DNA from: Scleroderma bovista | Taxonomy: Eukaryota > Basidiomycota > Agaricomycetes > Boletales > Sclerodermataceae | DNA length: 64,000 nt | NCBI GenBank assembly: GCA_037178675.1 | Contig: JAYMGJ010000086.1 | Span: 1 to 64,000, forward strand | Direction of reading: 5' to 3' | Part shown: positions 20,471 to 32,635 of the stretch, in pieces | Layout of the letters: each line of letters begins with the position of its first letter | Numbering within the stretch: the stretch's first letter is position 1 | Program-made: the position numbers and the translations under genes | The notes under the pieces: generated by a model | What the model was told of the DNA's origin: nothing | What the model saw: the letters and a program-made list of their open reading frames with translations, nothing else | Database searches by the model: none

Positions 20471-21786
20471 CCTGGGTCTGTCCCCTAAGGTACAGGTGAG
20501 CCCATATTGGGCTGACATGGGATATGGATGGGCCACTATTATACCATCCCATGTCACATGGGCAGGCTGCTATTATATGGTCCCATGTAACATGAGTGAG
20601 CCGAAATAACCTTCACCTAAGGTATAGGTGAGCCCATATTGCATCATCCCGAGTAGCACGAGTGGGCTGACACATTGACCTCCTCATGGGGTATGGATGG
20701 GCCACTATTATACCATCCCATGTCATATGGGCAGGCTGTTATTATATGGGCCCATGTAATATGAGTGAGCTGAAATAGCATAGTCCCTAAGATACCAATG
20801 AGCCCATATTCTATCATCACGAGTAGCATGAGTGGGCTGAGAATGGATGATTGCAATGTGATACGGGCTAGCCCATATATGATGCCATTATCCCATGTAG
20901 CACGGGTGGGCTTTGAATATACTGTCCCTCATCATGTACATCAGCCAAAATAGCAATGTCCCCTGAACCAAGGGTAGCCCATATCTATTAAGGTCGTATA
21001 CCACGAGTGAGCTTACACTATGATGTTCTCATTTGAGATGGACAGGCTATTATTACCCGGCGCCGTAGCATATGGGCCAGCCAAGGTAAAACTGTCACTA
21101 AGGTATAGGTGAGCCCATATTTCGTGATGCCGAGTAGTACGGGTGGGCTGAGGTGTGATGGGTCCAATGAGATATGGTGAGCCAGTGGATACCTGCATCA
21201 TCCGGTGTGTCAAGGGTGGGCTATAGATTTGTTGTGACCTGGAATACCAGTTGGCCAAAATAACATCGGCCTCGGACCCAACGGAGGGCACATAATTTCT
21301 AACCCGCATTGACATGGCTAGGCTGACATATGGTGTTTCTATCGAACGTGGATGGGCCCATATATGACTGGCTGACAGTAATAGTTGGGCTCACGGAGAC
21401 TGATATCTGGGTGTAAGGTATGTCAAAATGGCCGCAGCAACATGCCGCACCTGAAAGAAGCCGCGGTAGTAGAATAAATGCACAAAGTAGTCCCAACAAA
21501 ATGAATCCGCGGCGGAATCAAGACAACAATGATTGCCCTAGACATACCCGCGGGACACCACTGATGTACCAGGTATACATACAGCCATGTATCATATGGA
21601 TAACCCGTGGTGAAATAAGTGTTGTTTCTCCAATAAGCAACCCTGAGTAGCCGCGGCAATGTTGCCAGACACCTGTAGCACACAATATCATTTCTAAAAT
21701 TCCACTCCATGTGCATTTGCTAATTCTCCTATGAAGAGATATCAATAGTAATATACATCCCAGCTCTACAAATTCCTTTCCAGTAT
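20471..21786 (+). repeat. Degenerate GAGCCCATAT / ATGGGCAGGCT repeats, then spacer
   Basis: Up to about 21400 there are diverged repeats of roughly 80-200 bases containing GTATAGGTGAGCCCATAT, CGAGTAGCACGAGTGGGCT and CCCATGTAATATGAG. No gene is seen. The last 380 bases are the 3' flank of the dioxygenase gene and contain four CCGCGG sites. Confidence 0.6.
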
Positions 21787-23046
21787 TTACAGTATGGTAG
21801 GCCTCAACAACCTCTCCACACTATCAATCCTCATCCAATCCGCACACCTTGGAACCCTTACCCAATGGTGAATGTTATCCCTCATATAGTAGGTCAAACA
21901 GTGCCGGTTTCCTTCTACAGCATTTACCCCGTGCCTAAGAAGCCTCCCGGAGAATGCGACCGCAGTACCTGGCTTGTACACCAGCTCGATGCCGAGGGTA
22001 GGGATGGCCATGACACAGTCAGTGTATTCACCCACATTTACTATGACATCGTACCAACTGGCACGGGATTGGGGATCACGGTGGAGGGGGGTGGACCGGT
22101 TTGCAATAAGGGAAATATTGGTAAATGGGGTGGGCCAGAGGGATAAGGCCCTGTTCATGCCGGGGTCGTTTGTGGAAGACCAATCTCCCAATAGTTTAAT
22201 TCCTCGCATTCCATCGTCATACAGCTGTGGATGCATGATTGACAATGCACCCGATATAATTGAGGTCGGCTGAACCATAGCTTGTAACCACTGGAATCCC
22301 GCGGCGGTATTAAGGTCCCTGGACATGGAAGCATTTTCATGCTGAATATATTTTCATTAACGAATGTATGGCAGGAATGGTAAGCACTCACATAATGACC
22401 CATTTGATGCCTTGCAGGAGAAAGCTCCAAACAACCAGTCACAAAGGCCTGTGCCGGATGAAAGTACCGCGGGTCAGAGCGCCATGTCCGGCCAGTTATA
22501 CTGGCGGATAGTTGTGTATGGAGTGGACTTAATGCCTGCAGAATATTTGTCTACAGGTATTATAGAAAATGATGAACAAAAGAGGTATCGGATCATACCT
22601 GTGTTGGGTGTGCCAGGGCACCAGGAAGATACCACAAAGCTACAATTCCCCCCTCCCCCAAAATCATCGCTGGTTCATCGATAAGACCTGAAATAGTAGC
22701 AGGGAACTTGGTAAGGAAGGCTTGCTCCCTATCCGCGGTGGTCCCAGGCTCCATGGATGCCAATGATTCAGCGAGCCGGATGAGGTCAACACCAGAGTCA
22801 ACTGGACACAGATGAGCACTGGAGGAAGAGACATGAACAAGGCATACTGCGATGATTATATGCAGTCACTAAAGTTGCAACCATCTGGTGCATCCCAACA
22901 GAAAGGTCAACTGGGAGGTCAAGGGGAACAGGCGGTGCCGCGGTGCCAGAGTCCAGGAATGCCAAGGAACAAAAGCGGCGTCGCATATAACCAGCAACTT
23001 GGTAGGAAAGATGATAATCAGTGGGGTAAGACACAGGAGCAGCCAT
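21787..23046 (-). CDS. TET/JBP-like 2-oxoglutarate/Fe(II) dioxygenase
   Basis: This is a multi-exon minus-strand gene. The last exon (about 22316-21787) carries the catalytic double-stranded beta helix. SLIANRSTPLHRDPQS holds the iron ligands His-x-Asp, GTAVAFSGRLLRHGV the distal His, and RHCLTYYMR a candidate 2-oxoglutarate-binding Arg. An upstream exon reads PAQAFVTGCLELSPARHQMGHY before a GT-AG intron (about 22386-22317). Further exons (DLIRLAESLASMEPGTTADREQ, then GTAAPPVPLDLPVDL) extend to a plausible ATG at 23046. Enzymes of this family oxidise 5-methylcytosine in DNA. In mushrooms they are amplified together with KDZ transposons, and this copy sits inside one. The catalytic residues look complete. 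Exon borders upstream of 22440 and the start are uncertain. Confidence 0.82.
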
Positions 23047-23917
23047 GAAGGGGAGCTAAATAGGACACAAGCAAAGCCGGGATATTGTAGAATATTTATG
23101 TGGCGACCGCGGGTAGATTGAGGGGTGATGGCTGGATAATCAACGAAATTCAAACCTATAAATAAATTATATAGGAAAAATAAAGACAGGAAATGGAATT
23201 TACTGTTTTGGAGCGGTGCCAACATGTAGATACAAATCATGTTAGAAGATCAGCCGCGGGTGGAACCCACATCAGTAAGCATTGATTGGCCAAACCTGTA
23301 AATAATACATAAGAAGGTGAGCAATTGATACAATTTGAAATGTCACAGGTTGGTATAAAGTCCACGGGAGAGGTTGCTCGCAGCCGCGGTGACCGATCGG
23401 ACAATGGTGATGTATCAGTACATATGATTGATTGCTGATATCAAATGCAGGAGGAGAGAAATTATCTGACAAAGAAGAGAGGATAATACCAACATTGGAA
23501 TGATTGTTATCTCGCGGGATATTTGTTATCGATGGGTCAACTTGCCGCAGCCATTAGGCACGGCGAGAGATTCACAAAATAGATCGCCAATTCATATTAG
23601 AAAAAGGCAATAATGAGGTGTCAATTCCCTGACCAATTCTGTCTTTACATTTGGCATTCACAGCAGATTACTTATATTGCGACCGCGGTTATATGTCATC
23701 GCGGGGAGATTAGATATCTAATTGAAATCCAGACATACTAATCACATATAGATAGGAGAAAAGGGATGAACTAATTATATATCCGCGGGAGCAATGGGTG
23801 ATATTGATCAATGCCAACTGGGTGGGGGGTCATTGTTTGATAAACAATGGTAGGCCGTACGTGGGAATGTTGGTGGATCAATTATAAATATCAATCATTA
23901 CTCCCCATTCTACACCC
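23047..23917. other. Divergent intergenic region inside the KDZ element
   Basis: This AT-rich spacer separates the divergent dioxygenase and the next gene. I see no coding sequence, only CCGCGG sites near 23107, 23254, 23384, 23684 and 23783. It probably holds both promoters. Confidence 0.5.
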
Positions 23918-24716
23918 ATGGATTCCTCCAGTATTCACGCACGCACACTCTCGGCTACTTTACAATATGCGGGTATCAGATTCCGTCGGTTCGTACATGC
24001 TTTGCAGCAGAGAGGGGAAGATTCGCTGTGGGAGAAGATCGATTGGCATGCCCATGTATTGGCGGAAGTGGTGCGATGCTTGAATTCCAATCACATCAAA
24101 TGGGCTGACCAATCCTGCAGGCAATTTTGGAGTGATTACTTGCGGTGTGCAACAAGCATGGGCTGGTGATGCAGGTTCCCGCGGTTGCGGCTCAAGTCAT
24201 GGAATGGGTGTCTATTGGGGACCCAGATGCACCAACGTTGATGTGCCAGATCAAAACCATCAAGGTCTTCAAGGCGTATCCCGCGGAAGCCAGAGTCCAC
24301 AGTCCACGGGCCACACCGGGAGAATGGTGGGTATGGGGTATCCCTGGCAATGCGGTACCGCGGCAAACACTCAGCCAGCTAGTCAGAGAGGCACAGCAAT
24401 TCTTTCCGCAGAACCAGGTGAGTTCACAACGATATGAAAACACATTGCTAATCATCATTCATTGCAGCCAGGGGATTATGGCATTCCGAGCCTATTCAAA
24501 GTCAATGAAACCGCGGGGTTGGGGATCGAGGATATCAAATTACAAACCCAGCATCTCTTGAACGAAGTGGATGAGAAGATCTTTTGTCAAAATGCACGAT
24601 TACATCATCTCGTCGACCGCATGAGCATGGTGGAATACCTAACAGATTCTCCCGATGAGCTGGAGGAGAAGTGGGCGGTGTCCGCGGACAAACTTTGGAG
24701 GGGAACAGACCATTGA
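23918..24716 (+). CDS. Unknown KDZ-element gene
   Basis: ATG at 23918 opens an exon (MDSSSIHARTLSATLQYAG) of about 75 codons. The following coding segment (AVAAQVMEWVSIGDPDAPT to REAQQFFPQNQ) is in another frame, so an intron or shift lies near 24143-24172. A clear GT-AG intron at about 24419-24468 joins QNQ to PGDYGIPSLFKVNETAGLG. The stop is at 24714-24716. The protein is about 230 residues, helical, with no recognised domain. It converges on the transposase gene. Five CCGCGG sites lie in it (near 24178, 24281, 24359, 24511 and 24681), and most are read in the nCC GCG Gnn phase. I do not recognise the function. Confidence 0.6.
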
Positions 24717-25026
24717 ATGTATTCCATAATGACACATAAAATGTAGAATTATTATGCATGTGGTGTTCAATGGGTGGCTTCTGAACAATCAAAAGAATAC
24801 TTATTGGGGAAGCCATTAACACCACGGCTGCATAAAGGTATAGTAACTCAAGTATCCTGTGAGATATTTTGGATGGCCTTGGATGGTAATGGGCTTAGGT
24901 GACATGGTAGGGTAAGTGCTATTCACCAATATTGGCACAGCATGTTTGCCAACCATAGCTTTGCACACCGCGGCCACGACTCATCATCTCCAATTCCCAG
25001 GATGTAAAAATAATACAAACAATCAT
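24717..25026. other. Convergent intergenic spacer
   Basis: The 310 bases between the stops of the unknown gene and the transposase are AT-rich and contain one CCGCGG near 24970. No gene seen. Confidence 0.5.
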
Positions 25027-28000
25027 CTATTGGCAAAGTTTACTCAATTTGTTGTACATGTCATATTGCCTTGCTGAATAACATGCCATGCCGCGGTCAC
25101 AGTCCAATGCTGCTTTCGCTGCTTTTTCCTCCCAGAAGTTTGCCCGCTTTCTGAAGAAGTTATGTGTCCAACCCTGTTCTGAAATTATGAGGTCCACCTC
25201 CTCAGTCCATCGATCTTGTCTTGCCTTCGCCCGTAACCAATGAACCCGGTAAACTATTTGAAATTGTTAAGTAGGTATATATGACCGAAGATTTCAAAGC
25301 TTACACTCTGACATCCAATCATTTTTATCAGTGTCCTTTGGAATGTCCATAGTCCAGAACCATGCCAAGGAGTCATGGCGATGGCCCCTTGCATTGGGAT
25401 CGGACACCGCGGTACTCACTGTGAGATCCTTCTTGTTCAGTATTTGATACCGGTCAAGAATGCTTTGGTCAGCTCCCAAAGCAACCATTTGCTTTCGACA
25501 CTGATTATAGACCGCGGAATATCTTTTGACCAAGGTGTCCAGGTCCGATACCTTTTTCCAAGCGCGGGTTGTCACAGCATAGTTTTTCCCATGTCGGACC
25601 TCTGTGCGAAATAAAATTGCCTTGTCTGCGAGAGCAAGCCGTATTTCATGCAGAGCATCATTGGCCTGGCCTTGTCTGAGCTGAAGTTCTTGCTCCACCA
25701 GGCCATTCAGCTCCAATTCACCGCACCGCCGCAATCCCATATAGGAAGGCAGCGGCAGTATGGCATGTTCTGCATTCCCTGGGGATACAGTAACGAAAAT
25801 ACCATCTTCATCACTCCCTGGGTCACCATTGTCACGGCTATCAAGTCCACTGTCCCAGTCGGCCCCAACAAATGGTGCCGCGGTCTGCAACAAGCTATTG
25901 ATTTGAGACTGTAGCCTGTCACGACGGCGGGAAATGTCAAGCCTTTGGCTTTCGGTAGTTCTTGAATCGATCCTGCGTGCATCCAATAAGAGCACTATCT
26001 GAGACTCCTCCACCTTCAAGGCCCTTGCCATCCATGTGGCGGATCCTCGCAGTGCCCCTGCCGCGGCTTGCATTTCTATGAGGCTAATCTCCATGGATTT
26101 AATACTTGGTGCTTGCCATGGGATTTCAGCCTTGTTCTGTATGTATTACACGAGGACATACCCTTTTCTAACCGAACTTCAAATATATCCATGGCCGTTG
26201 GATTGGATAGCCTCTCCACAAGTGCCTTCGACTCTTGGGCCTTCCAAATATCACGAATGTCTTCAGGCACAGTTGTATCCAAAGTAGCAAAGGCATAACG
26301 AGATGATGAAAGATTCCGTTGGGCGGCAGTTAGTTTCCTCTTCAATGACAAAGCTGGAATATTTGAATACCGGTGCAATACCCGCAATTAAGGATCACTC
26401 ACGCATGCGGACCATCTTCAAGAAATTACTGTCATTCATTTGGAAGTCCAGCATTTCCTGCCGATGAGGGGCAGCCATTCCCCGGGTGGAGGGGGAAATA
26501 ATATTTAAGGACGACCAGAGAGTCTCCATTATTTCCCCGTCCACATTGCCTACTCCAGGAATGAAATTAGGGGAATACCTCATGAAACATTCCGATTGAT
26601 GTCCATGGACATGCCATATACCAATGCCGGGTTGAATCTTCAGTCTGGGTGGGAGAGACAAAAACCGGTTCTCTTCTATACGCCGATACAGGTTTTTGCT
26701 GTATTGACAATTGATGTCATAGAAGTTTACCACCCGCTGTTGGTGGTCCATTCTGTGATGCACTGCATGCACCAAGGAATAATCCATGTTGACTTGCCTA
26801 TCCGCGGGTCAATGAAGCGATTTTATATGGGAGCCGCGGACATACTGCTCTCCTTTTTGGAAATCAACCATGGCATGCGGAACAAAGCACCCATGTCTAG
26901 CACAGGCACATCCACCAATTCCAGTTGATGCCAACTGACTTCGACTAGTATTGGCCTGATTGACCGCACGATGATTGCTACAGTCCGATTTCTAATGGCA
27001 ACATGAGGAATTACCGCTGCTCAAGTAAAAGAGGTCATACCTCCACTCGATTTGTGCTTCCTGCTAAATAGGACTTATAAGGCTGCGATGTTACCATGAA
27101 CCCTTTTCCATCCATCAACCAGACTTCGTTTGGAGCTTGTTTGAGCAACATATGTTCGGCTTTGAAATTTCCATCCATAGCAATGATCCTCGAATATTTC
27201 CAGCTGTACAAATCAGTTGTATTTGCAAATAATAGAATAATTACAACCTATACTCACTGTGTGAGATCGACCCCTCCCGCGGGCGGTAAATTTACCCCAG
27301 GTTGGGGACATGCGGGGCAAAAGAGGACCAGCTCCCCTGGCCCAGGTTCCTCCGAGATTCCGTGGAATCCTTGCCACTTGAGAAGCTTCAACAATCTCCA
27401 TGCCCTTGACAACCTCAGCAGATCTCTGTACCTATTCTATTTCATCCGCGGTGTCAGTGCCGCGGTAAACAAAAGGTTACTTCACTTACTGGCACCGCAT
27501 GTGGGAATGCATTGGATGTTAGTCTCTGCAATTTACTATAGTAGTTCATCGCAGTGGTGCCACATTCCACATTGTCCCGGATAAAATCATCCAGCACCTG
27601 GAAGGTAAATGCAGTCCTGGGACTTTTTGTTGTCGCAGGGAAAAGGCCAGCCATCATAAGTTGCAGATGTGAATCCTCTGAACCATCACAGCTGCAGTAC
27701 CGAATGTCGCAAAAGTGCACCCCATTAGTGTGCACCAAAGTTAGGAAACTTCGGTCCCGTGGTCTAGCTAGATGAGGTGGGCTCCCATCGTCCTCCACAT
27801 CTTCCCAAGCATCTTCATCATCACTTGCATTATTCCCGCGGCTATACCCTCCACTAGGACATGGTTTTCCACCGTGGCCCAAGTGCATTACAAATCCAAT
27901 CTGCTTTATTAATTAACATGTGGATATGGTGAAAGAACTGACCCACCAGGCGAAGAGAGAAGTCCTCAAAGAAGCTTCCAGTCCACCTCTGAATCCGATG

Positions 28001-29600
28001 GAAGGGACCGACCTCGTGTGTATCAAGGCAACAGTTTGTGCAGAAGATTGGCCTATGAGCACATTCAGTGCACCTAATTGCCCCATCCTTTCCACACCGC
28101 ATACAGATCCTTGATGCAGGGGGTGCCTCCATTTCCAGGAGCACTGACAAATATTTGCCTTTCCAGGGCAGCCAGTCTCGCAGATAGTGGTCCTATGATT
28201 CGATGAGATATATATTAAGAGTGTGGAAGGTGCATCAGACCTGGTTCCTTGGCAATTTACATGCTCGCAGGGGTGGATCATCTGTCATAGAATATGCCTC
28301 TACAGGCTCATCTGGAAGGAAACTTGTGTGCTCCAATGCCGATGAACCAGCGCGAGTGGGAGACTGATCATCAGCTCTTTCAATGCGTGCCTTTTTCCGG
28401 GGTGGAGCCTTGACAATCTTGTCCTTGGACTGTCTATGTCAAGACCGGTTCTCCTCAACGATCTTACTAGGAGGTCCAGAGGTGCAGGGAACTAATGAGG
28501 AGGTAAGTCCAGACACTAGTAGGTGCTAGTTAGTGCGGAGAGTCAAGTCCGGGTCAAACGAATGAAGTCTGGGCACTAGAGAAGCACAGGGAGTAAGTCC
28601 GGGTTTTTGCGGAGTAAGTCCAGACCGCGGGAAAGTGGTCCGGAGTTGAGCGCAGCTTGTCCGGAGTGAAGGACATCCCAGAGGTGGGATAGTCCTGAGA
28701 GGTCTAGCGTCGAGTCTGGGACAGAGGTGGCTTTTGCCCTCGTGCAAGTAGGAGACTTGCTAGGATCGGACATAGGACCAAGGGGACGAGATAGGATGGA
28801 GGCCGGAGTTGGCCGGAGTTCAGGAGTTCAGATGAACAGATGGATTTAGGAGAGCATGGTGGGTAGTACAGAGTGGGGAGTATCTTAGTCGAGATTTGAT
28901 CTAAGGACTACTAGGCCAGAGTACGGTAGTTTATATAGTAATGAAACTAAGGTGAGTATATACGGTGACAAGTAAACACCTTAATGTCGAGACAAGGGAT
29001 GGAGCAGAAGCAGACAGGAAAATAAACCAGGTACAAGAAAATAAAGCAGGGACAGGAAAATAAACCGGAGCGGAAGCAGACACGGGGAACTAGAGTTACA
29101 GGGACGACGGAGGAAAAGCAGGGACCTCTAAGGGTCAGAGGTGGACTTCTAATGTTAAGTCGATGTGGACCAGAGGAAACCGGAGGAAGTGAAGTGTGCA
29201 CGACCGGAGGGAGTCCAGAGTGCGGAGTTGGACATGGAAATGTCCTAAGCCTTTGGTGGACCTGACAGAGGAAGTGGAGCAGGAGCGCAGTGAGCCGGAG
29301 GGATGACTGCTACATCAGTCGGAGAAACCGGAGTAGTGACTAGTGGTTACGGGTCATGGAGGAGTTAGACCGTGGATCTGTCTGACGTAGCCTGAGGTTT
29401 TCCGGAGTTGAGCTGGAGTGCAGCCTGGAGATGGCCGGACTAGATCCGGAATCTAAGGAGAGGTCAGGCGGGCCAGGGTTAGACCGGAGTTGCGACTGAG
29501 AAAAGTATGGATATGACAGTCTACCAGATCTTACTGTCTTCCATGTCACCTGTGTTACAGGTGTAGAGGGGCCTACTTTTACTACCTTGGACTTCCCCAT
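25027..29600 (-). CDS. KDZ transposase with CxC2 cluster, interrupted by a solo LTR
   Basis: ATG at 29600 starts MGKSKVVKVGPSTP. After about 27 codons the exon is broken by the LTR 28437-29518, and the frame resumes with QSKDKIVKAPPRKKARIE, which contains a nuclear-localisation-like basic run. The CxC2 cysteine cluster (CMRCGKDGAIRCTEC, then CTNCCLDTHEVGPFHRIQRW) spans about 28105-27990. LVHTNGVHF and PRTAFTFQVLDDFI follow near 27730-27590, then PGPGELVLFCPACPQPG near 27320. MDGNFKAEH is near 27170, and CARHGCFVPHAMVDFQKGE near 26900-26860. The conserved block GIGIWHVHGHQSECFMRYSP to MNDSNFLKMVRM ends near 26395. C-terminal helical exons run to TAG at 25027. Apart from the LTR, the gene looks intact. 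It would cut and paste the 20-kb element. Confidence 0.9.
28437..29518. mobile_element. Solo LTR inside the KDZ transposase gene
   Basis: This 1082-base sequence starts TGTCAAGACCGG, ends ATATGACA and is flanked by the duplicated GTCTA (28432-28436 and 29519-29523). It has no coding sequence. CGGAG occurs about 16 times by eye. Removing it with one target copy restores the transposase frame. Its start resembles that of the E1 LTR (TGTCACGACCGC), but the body is different. It is a relic of recombination between two LTRs. Confidence 0.88.
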
Positions 29601-30026
29601 GACTGTCTCTGGATGTGAAGCTCACAAAACAACCACTTTTAACCTTGAAATGCCTCATTGCAATACCTTGAACTCGACCAACTGCATCGGATTGGGATCC
29701 TCCGGTGTCAATCCACTCGGTCGGGACCACGATCAGGCACAAATGGAACCTTACCAATTACGGCCTGAGATCTTGAGATTGGCACACAAGCGTTGTCAAA
29801 ATGGACCCTGAGCAACATGGACCTTTCCATGTATGGTAAGACCTTTGCAGATACCCAGGGAACCTTACCAAATATTCCTCGGGCGCCGTATTACATCTGC
29901 CCATACATGGTAAAGTAAGATCAAGGGTCCCTGTGACATGGGAAGCAAGTGACCACGTGAACTTCAATCAACAGGCCGGTATGTGTGCCGGAATTGGGAA
30001 CTCGCTGCAAAGATTCCACCTCACCC
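29601..30026. other. Divergent promoter region of transposase and next gene
   Basis: This 426-base spacer lies between the transposase start and the plus-strand gene. It holds an inverted pair near 29816-29912: ACATGGACCTTTCCATGTATGG and CCATACATGGTAAAG can fold. No gene seen. Confidence 0.45.
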
Positions 30027-32635
30027 ATGTCCGAATCTGAGTACAGTGAGAGCGATAGCGGTGAGAGGTCTGATGCCACTGGGCAAGGCAAGACCCCCCT
30101 TCGCAAAGATGAGGTCGTCATTGTCCAGGAGAAACTGGAACAGTGGATGGCGGCTGACGCAACAAAAAGGAAGTCCATTTTCAAGGACATTGCAAGCAGT
30201 GTTCAAAGGCTGGAGGCCAACAGGACACTCAAGAGTCACCAATGGGTGATAAAGAAGAAGGTGAGTGATCCCTCACTTATGGAGAGGTTGGCTTATTTTG
30301 TATTTTCATAGGCCATTCAGAATTGGCTGTATAATCACTCTCGCACTCGGAAGAAAAAACAGCTCATCAAATATGGCCGCAGGTGGACCGCCCGCATGGT
30401 AATAGCGGACCAAGAGAAGGCAAAAATAGATGATGTGCTTGCCAGAGCAGGACATGCACCGGGTTCCAGCGGGTATATTAAAAATTATCAGAGGGCAGTG
30501 GGCAAAGTGATAAAGAGACTGACCGCGGAGAACATCAAGCGGGCAGAAAAGACAGCCAAGGAATGGAATGATACCCACCCCCCCCCCAGAGATCCAAGCA
30601 AGGTGAGACTCTTATCCCATGGCAGCATGGTACTGAAACTTCAGATAGAACCGCGGAAGGAAAAGGTCGGAAGTTTGCCCGCGAATTTTCAAAGGAAATG
30701 TGGAAACAATGCGGTGCCAGAGTGGTTGTGATGGCTGCTTGGAAAGGTGCCACGGGGGATGTTATGTATGGCCTGTGAGCGTGGTTAATGACTGCATATA
30801 TTATTACTGAAACACATAGGCACGACTTCAATGACGAATTGGGCGATGGGAAACTCTTTGAGGGCTGGGACAGCGTGGAGAACAAGTGGGAGCGATATGC
30901 TCACCAGGTCTTTGGTGTGGAGGAGGAAAGTGGTGAAGATACCGAGGATGCGGTTCCAAGAAAGATTGTCAAATGTAAAAGGCGCCCGCAGTTCGACCTT
31001 CCAACAGATGCAGATGGCATCCCCTACATCCCGGTCATCCTGAATATGAACACCCAGGACAAAAAGGATGTAATACGCGCATTCATCAGTTTTCACTATG
31101 GTATGTAAATAATTTCCATGGATCAAACACTCACTGTGTCACAACAGGACAGGCTTGTGGCCGGTCCGATGTTGCTGTCCCATGGGCAGCAATTGTGCTT
31201 GACCGCAGCATATATATATCGGGCAGATATTGGCCCACCAATGTCGCATTCAAGGAACCATCCAGGCTTACGAATAAGGAGGCGACAGAAATATTGGAGT
31301 GGTGGCGAGATAGGCAACTGAGTGATCCCACGAATACCTTCAAGGTTAAGAGGTGGTTAGAGTCGGATGGGTCGCTACAGGCCGCGGTTGCAAACACCAA
31401 CCACAAGAGTGCGGCAAAGAGAACAGGCAAAAAGCGCAGGGAAGGTAAATATTATCTTATTAAATTTGCAAACACTCAGAGCCATTGATAGACATGTCAA
31501 ATGATGAGGACAAAGAGGACACTCAGCCCGCGGTGCCGCCTCATGGAAATGCCATGGGTCCTGCTAAGGATGCGGGGGTGGTGAGGGATAGCCACGGCCA
31601 AGAACATATGCAAGGTAAGAATATCTATTCATGCAATGGGATATTGTTGATGTGTTGCAGGGAATGCTGAGAATGGCCGCGAAAAAAGATCAAAGCGGAA
31701 GCATGCTGGAAAAAATATAGAGGGTAGGTTGGATTACTATAGGAACATACATTGATATGTTTTCATAGATTCCAGTTCGGATCTGTACGACGGTGACTCC
31801 ACAGGGCATCACAGTATTAAAGTGGGCCCCCCAAACACAGCATATTTTATGCCTGCTGGGTCCGGGAATCCTCCGACCGCGGGTACCGCAGTGTGTGTCA
31901 AACCCAAGCCACGGGTAAAGACAAAAGGTGGGAGTGTTCTTATGAAGTCCCACATAGAACTCACCTTATATATAATATTTATATGCAGAGAAACAAAAGA
32001 CCGCCAGAGATCAGATAGTGACCACGGGTGCTTCTGTTGCTCAGCCATTGACAAAGAGCAAAGGTGAGAGTGTTCCTATCAAGTCATACATGCAATTAGG
32101 ACAATTGATATGATACAATATCCAGGTAAACAAAGTGCAGTGGCAGGAAAGAGTAAACCCACGGTGGATGTGTCTGCCGCGGACATACCCCGCTCTGACT
32201 CACTGCTTAAGCCCAAAGGTAATGATCTTCGGATGGACTGAATATATCCTGACGCTAATATATGTAATATCTACATGCAGACAAACATCAGGGAGTCACT
32301 GATAACAGCACTCACTCCATGCAGGTGACAAGTGCCGGCCCTTCCTCCACCGCGGCTCAACCAAGGTTGAAGACAAAAGGTAAGAGTGCTTCGTATTGCA
32401 TCACAAATAAATTTATTCTTACAAATTTGATATACGTCCAGCCCAGCCCTCCGAAGTTGCCAAACGGAGTGGTCCGTCAGTTCAAGTGCCCGCCGCGGGT
32501 CTTTCGAGGGCCGCCATTACACAAGGTATGCATTGTGGCCCCATCAAGCAAATTACTCATAAGGCTCAAAAGAAGATGCAGGAGATTCATCACTCCAACT
32601 CCAACACAAATGCGATGGCGGGGAAAAGAATGTAG
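30027..32635 (+). CDS. Large multi-exon KDZ-associated gene with repeated 3' exons
   Basis: The ATG at 30027 begins MSESEYSESDSGERSD. Exons are joined by short GT-AG introns: KSHQWVIKK to AIQNWLYNHSRTRKKKQL, then PRDPSK to AEGKGRKFAREFSKEMWKQ. After those come HDFNDELGDGKLFEGWDSVE, and then QACGRSDVAVPWAAIVLDRS to KEPSRLTNKEATEILEWWRD. The region to about 31443 resembles a large family of unknown proteins in mushrooms. The 3' part is a run of small exons ending in a Lys-rich tail (PRVKTK, LTKSK, LLKPK, PRLKTK). The last exon ends with MAGKRM and TAG at 32633-32635. Function is unknown; the charged, basic tail suggests nuclear or nucleic-acid work. Exon borders are by eye. Confidence 0.65.
31769..32460 (+). 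repeat. Tandem exon-intron modules in the KDZ-associated gene
   Basis: Four consecutive units of about 140-160 bases each have a short exon ending in a Lys-X-Lys tail, a donor GTGGGAGTG, GTGAGAGTG, GTAATGATC or GTAAGAGTG, and an AT-rich intron ending in TGCAG or CCAG. They look like duplicates of one module. Confidence 0.55.

Noticed and set aside
29340..29518. Continuation of the transposase first exon into the solo LTR
   Set aside because: The frame beyond TVRSGR is LTR sequence. The true continuation is across the insertion at 28431.
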